7,635 bases of DNA, taken from assembly GCA_031278845.1 (NCBI GenBank), contig JAITJQ010000032.1:1-7635 (forward strand), written 5' to 3'. Positions 5,703-7,635 of the stretch are shown here, piece by piece; the stretch's first letter is position 1, and every line of letters begins with the position of its first letter. The DNA is from Puniceicoccales bacterium. Its GTDB lineage: Bacteria > Verrucomicrobiota > Verrucomicrobiia > Opitutales > LL51. A program made the position numbers and the translations under genes. Under the pieces are notes generated by a model that was given only the letters and a program-made list of their open reading frames with translations, was not told where the DNA came from and ran no database searches.

Positions 5703-6383
5703 ATGAAAAAGTTAAATAAAAAAAACATTATTAAGTATTGTACCATTAGTGGTTGTCTTCTCAGTACCAGTTTCTGTGAGGCTTTTCATTGGAGTGATTT
5801 GGATTTGGCGAGCATTAATTTGAATACTGTCGATGTGAATGCTCAGGATGACTGGGATGAAACAGTGCTCCATTATGCCGCTAAAGAAGGCAATTTACCA
5901 GCCATAAGGGTGTTGCTTTCCCGGGGCGCTAAGGTGAATGATGGGACCTTTGGACGTGGAACGCCGCTCCATGGGGCCGCACTGTGTGGCCAAGTGGAGG
6001 CCATGCAGGCATTGTTAGAAGGAAATGCTGAGGTGAATGCTCGAGATAGGTATTACTATACGCCGCTTCATTCGGCTGTATCATCTGGCGAAACAGAGGC
6101 CTTAAGAGAATTGGCACATTGGGATGCTGACATAAATGCTAAAGACCATAGGAAGCAAACGCCGCTCCATTTTGCTGCAGAGAGGAATAAATTAGGATGT
6201 GTAATGGAGTTATTGAAATACAACACCATCAACGTGAATGCTATGGATTGCGATAGCAGAACGCCGTTAGATGTAGCCGGAACTCCAGAAATTCAAAATT
6301 TATTGAGAGATAACGGTGCGAAAACAGGTAATGCAATCAGACGCGAACGCGCACAGCAAGGAGCTGGAGGATTTTGGTACTAA
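5703..6383 (+). CDS. Secreted ankyrin-repeat protein
   Basis: The protein has 226 residues. It starts with a signal peptide (basic MKKLNKKNIIK, hydrophobic core, likely cleavage near SFCEA at residue 27). Ankyrin repeats then occupy about 52-82 (ETVLHYAAKEGN...VLLSRGAKVND), 86-115 (GTPLHGAALCGQ...ALLEGNAEVNA), 119-148 (YTPLHSAVSSGE), 152-182 (QTPLHFAAERNK) and a partial capping repeat at 186-206 (RTPLDVAGT). The TPLH motifs are well preserved. The tail is Gly/Arg-rich and ends in FWY. An AAGGA ribosome binding site (5693-5697) with 5-nt spacing fixes the ATG at 5703, and a promoter lies upstream, so this is the best-supported complete gene here. Export of a protein-binding ankyrin module suggests envelope or host-directed function; the partner is unknown. 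Confidence 0.92.
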   Translation: MKKLNKKNIIKYCTISGCLLSTSFCEAFHWSDLDLASINLNTVDVNAQDDWDETVLHYAAKEGNLPAIRVLLSRGAKVNDGTFGRGTPLHGAALCGQVEAMQALLEGNAEVNARDRYYYTPLHSAVSSGETEALRELAHWDADINAKDHRKQTPLHFAAERNKLGCVMELLKYNTINVNAMDCDSRTPLDVAGTPEIQNLLRDNGAKTGNAIRRERAQQGAGGFWY

Positions 6384-6409
6384 ACGCTTAAGTATTGATA
6401 AAACTCACA

Positions 6410-6442
6410 CGGAACGGAGAAAATATCTCCGCTCCAATTCTT
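6410..6442 (+). repeat. Short repeat R2, copy 2 (mate at 5498-5530)
   Basis: See copy 1 for the match. Here the sequence lies in the 3' end of the glycosyltransferase-like relic, just beyond the end of the ankyrin gene. The preceding bases (ACGCTTAAG at 6384-6392) vaguely recall the GGGCTTAACG of 5S, but no continuous 5S match is visible. Confidence 0.5.
6411..6435. terminator. Hairpin between convergent ankyrin gene and relic
   Basis: CGGAGA (6415-6420) and TCTCCG (6426-6431) form a perfect 6-bp stem with loop AAATA, extended by GGA/TCC beyond one mismatch. It lies 28 nt after the ankyrin stop and could end transcription from either side. No strong T-run follows on either strand, so terminator function is tentative. 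Confidence 0.4.
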
Positions 6443-6785
6443 CGGAACCGATAAAATTAGTTATTGTCATGCCCAAGTCCTGGTACAGGCCGATGCCCGG
6501 CAATTTTAGTTCAGCACAATAGATCTCGAATCCAAGATCGAGAACCATCCGTTCGAATCGGCTGTCGTGGGATAGGAATATGATCCTGGGAGTTCGATTG
6601 TCCGGTCGATATTTTCAGTGCCTTGGCTATTTCGATGGCCCTGGTAGCATCCGAATCCTGAAAAGCCGTGCTAATCGCTATAGTTATTTCTTTCATATCT
6701 CCTTCTGTATCCACTCAATTTCCCTACAAGCCAACTTCATTTTTCTTTAATTCTGTTCCCAATGAAACCATTGACCATAACTCGC

Positions 6786-7031
6786 TCAAAATTTTCCGCC
6801 GGAAATGTGTCGAGAACCTAGAACCCTACCACGGAAAATCTTACACCTGGATGATCCGACCATAAACGGAGTGTCTAAATCGATGTCATCCGAACAGGAT
6901 CGGAACTCAATATCGAAATCGCCCTTTTTAATCGCAATAATTCCGCTAATATTCACTTTTGGGTCCGTAGATCCATCAAGGCATCCCCAAAAAGCAATAC
7001 AACCTAAAACTATCCATATATCTCTCGACAT
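6786..7031 (-). CDS. Small putative lipoprotein, possibly truncated
   Basis: This 81-residue protein starts at the ATG at 7031, chosen because GGGAGG lies 6 nt upstream. The N-terminus (MSRDIWIVLGCIAFWGCLDGS) has a short basic start, a hydrophobic core and a Cys17 after WG, which fits a lipoprotein signal loosely. The rest is unrecognised, with many Asp, Ser and Arg residues. The end (RVLGSRHISGGKF) may not be original: one frame over, the DNA reads on as TFPAENFERVMVNGFIGNRI to a stop at 6737-6739, which looks more protein-like, so a frameshift near 6800 is possible. It is the first gene beyond the rrn terminator on this strand, 49 nt away, and may depend on readthrough. No ribosomal-operon function is implied. 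Confidence 0.6.
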   Translation of the reverse strand: MSRDIWIVLGCIAFWGCLDGSTDPKVNISGIIAIKKGDFDIEFRSCSDDIDLDTPFMVGSSRCKIFRGRVLGSRHISGGKF

Positions 7032-7079
7032 CCTGTCCCTCCCAATAAATGACCCAAAAATGAGATTTAAATACAAAGT

Positions 7080-7108
7080 GGCCCGGATGTTCCTAAAAAC
7101 ATCCGGCC
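7080..7108 (-). terminator. Intrinsic terminator of the rRNA operon
   Basis: GGCCGGATGTT and AACATCCGGGCC on the minus strand form an 11-bp stem with one bulged base and a short loop. ACTTTGTATTT follows. It begins about 7 nt past the 3' end of 5S. Copies or remnants of this hairpin accompany all three 5S fragments. Confidence 0.85.
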
Positions 7109-7114
7109 CCAAAT

Positions 7115-7230
7115 ACTGGCAACGACCTACTCTCGCACCACATCGGGGCGGCACTACCATCGGCGATTGAGGGCTTAACGATCGTGTTCGGAATGGGAAC
7201 GTGTGTTTCCCCTCACCCATGATCACCAGA
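7115..7230 (-). rRNA. rrf: 5S ribosomal RNA
   Basis: The gene is about 116 nt long. The ends pair as helix I (CUGGUGA at the 5' end with UUGCCAG at the 3' end). Conserved elements are present on the minus strand: CCGAAC, the loop-E region CCGATGGTAGTG, and GCGAGAGTAGG. It follows 23S on the same strand after a spacer of about 190 nt. The exact termini may be off by a few bases. This is the only complete copy in the window. Confidence 0.96.
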
Positions 7231-7420
7231 GTACCTCCTGCGCAAATACTTCCTCAACCTCATTGCCAAAACCAGCCCCTTTACTTCCTCAGAAATAACA
7301 GCTGGACGCAGTTGTAAAAATTATCGAAACCCAACCCGGGATTTTGCTAATAAAACGCAATCCTGAATTGACGTTCAATGTATTGTGAAATTACGAAAAA
7401 AACGTCCGTTAAAAAAAACG
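7231..7420 (-). other. 23S-5S intergenic spacer
   Basis: I see no tRNA and no reading frame of note. On plus, GGATTTTGC (7341-7349) and GCAATCC can pair with a 2-nt bulge, possibly part of rRNA processing structure. A-rich tracts precede the 23S end. Confidence 0.7.

Positions 7421-7635
<215 letters not shown>

Larger units (their letters stand above)
6405..6696 (-). pseudogene. Frameshifted N-terminal fragment of a glycosyltransferase-like protein
   Basis: On the minus strand the ATG at 6696, preceded by AAGGAG two bases upstream, begins MKEITIAISTAFQDSDATRA. The frame then shifts by one base in the AAAA of CTGAAAATATCG (near 6612-6616). After the shift it reads YRPDNRTPRIIFLSHDSRFE, then MVLDLGFEIYCAELKLPG, and ends at TGA (6405-6407). 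Without the shift the frame stops at 6511. The order of a strand with small residues, a helix, an IIFLSH strand, a SRFE motif and a LGFEIY strand resembles the N-terminal Rossmann half of GT-B (UDP-glycosyltransferase-like) enzymes. Such enzymes have about 400 residues, so this is both frameshifted and truncated to about 97 codons. The family call is from pattern memory and moderate only. A 15-codon frame upstream ending ATATGA overlaps the start and may be the end of a lost operon partner. Confidence 0.55.

Noticed and set aside
6805..7170. 121-residue plus-strand frame running into the 5S gene
   Set aside because: It reads through the antisense of the lipoprotein gene, the rrn terminator and the 5S rRNA, so it cannot be a normal gene.
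7032..7226. Upstream extension of the small lipoprotein frame to 146 residues
   Set aside because: The extension translates the 5S rRNA and terminator. The internal ATG at 7031 has a good ribosome binding site and a signal-like N-terminus.
7231..7420. Possible tRNA in the 23S-5S spacer
   Set aside because: No cloverleaf, GTTC loop motif or acceptor pairing could be found.

Overview
This window looks like a chromosomal accessory region at the downstream end of a ribosomal RNA operon, in a host-associated Gram-negative-type bacterium. The right edge holds the 3' end of 23S rRNA and a complete 5S rRNA, both on the minus strand, with an intrinsic terminator. Signal-peptide-bearing ankyrin proteins, a standalone ADP-ribosyltransferase toxin and many broken genes suggest a symbiont or pathogen of eukaryotes. 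The phylum cannot be fixed from the window; a relative of the Verrucomicrobiota/PVC group is only a guess.

Layout, left to right. Positions 1-734 hold the end of an unknown gene and a GC-rich, frameshifted relic of a Gly/Ala- and Pro-rich protein. Next is a truncated 5S fragment (811-921), then a minus-strand pair: an RSE-type ADP-ribosyltransferase (1311-2579) followed, with an 8-nt overlap, by a small probable immunity gene (917-1318). A second 5S fragment with its terminator hairpin (2655-2749) closes this pair on the other side. Beyond it lies an orphan, N-terminally shortened paralogue of the immunity gene (2849-3169). The plus strand then carries a secreted protein (3192-3638) that probably once continued into the ankyrin relic at 3640-4074, an intact ankyrin protein (4186-5334), a third 5S fragment (5381-5505) and another ankyrin protein with a clear promoter and ribosome binding site (5703-6383). 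Back on the minus strand are a frameshifted glycosyltransferase-like fragment (6405-6696), a small putative lipoprotein (6786-7031), and the rRNA genes.

The striking feature is the set of three truncated 5S copies, each linked to terminator-derived sequence, all in the same orientation as the functional 5S gene and all lying at gene-cassette borders. All three keep the 3' end of 5S and lose its 5' part to different extents. They share an altered internal sequence absent from the real 5S. The region therefore looks like a stack of toxin/immunity and ankyrin cassettes accreted downstream of an rRNA operon, with 5S-terminator fragments as scars or as homology for recombination. No integrase or transposase is visible.
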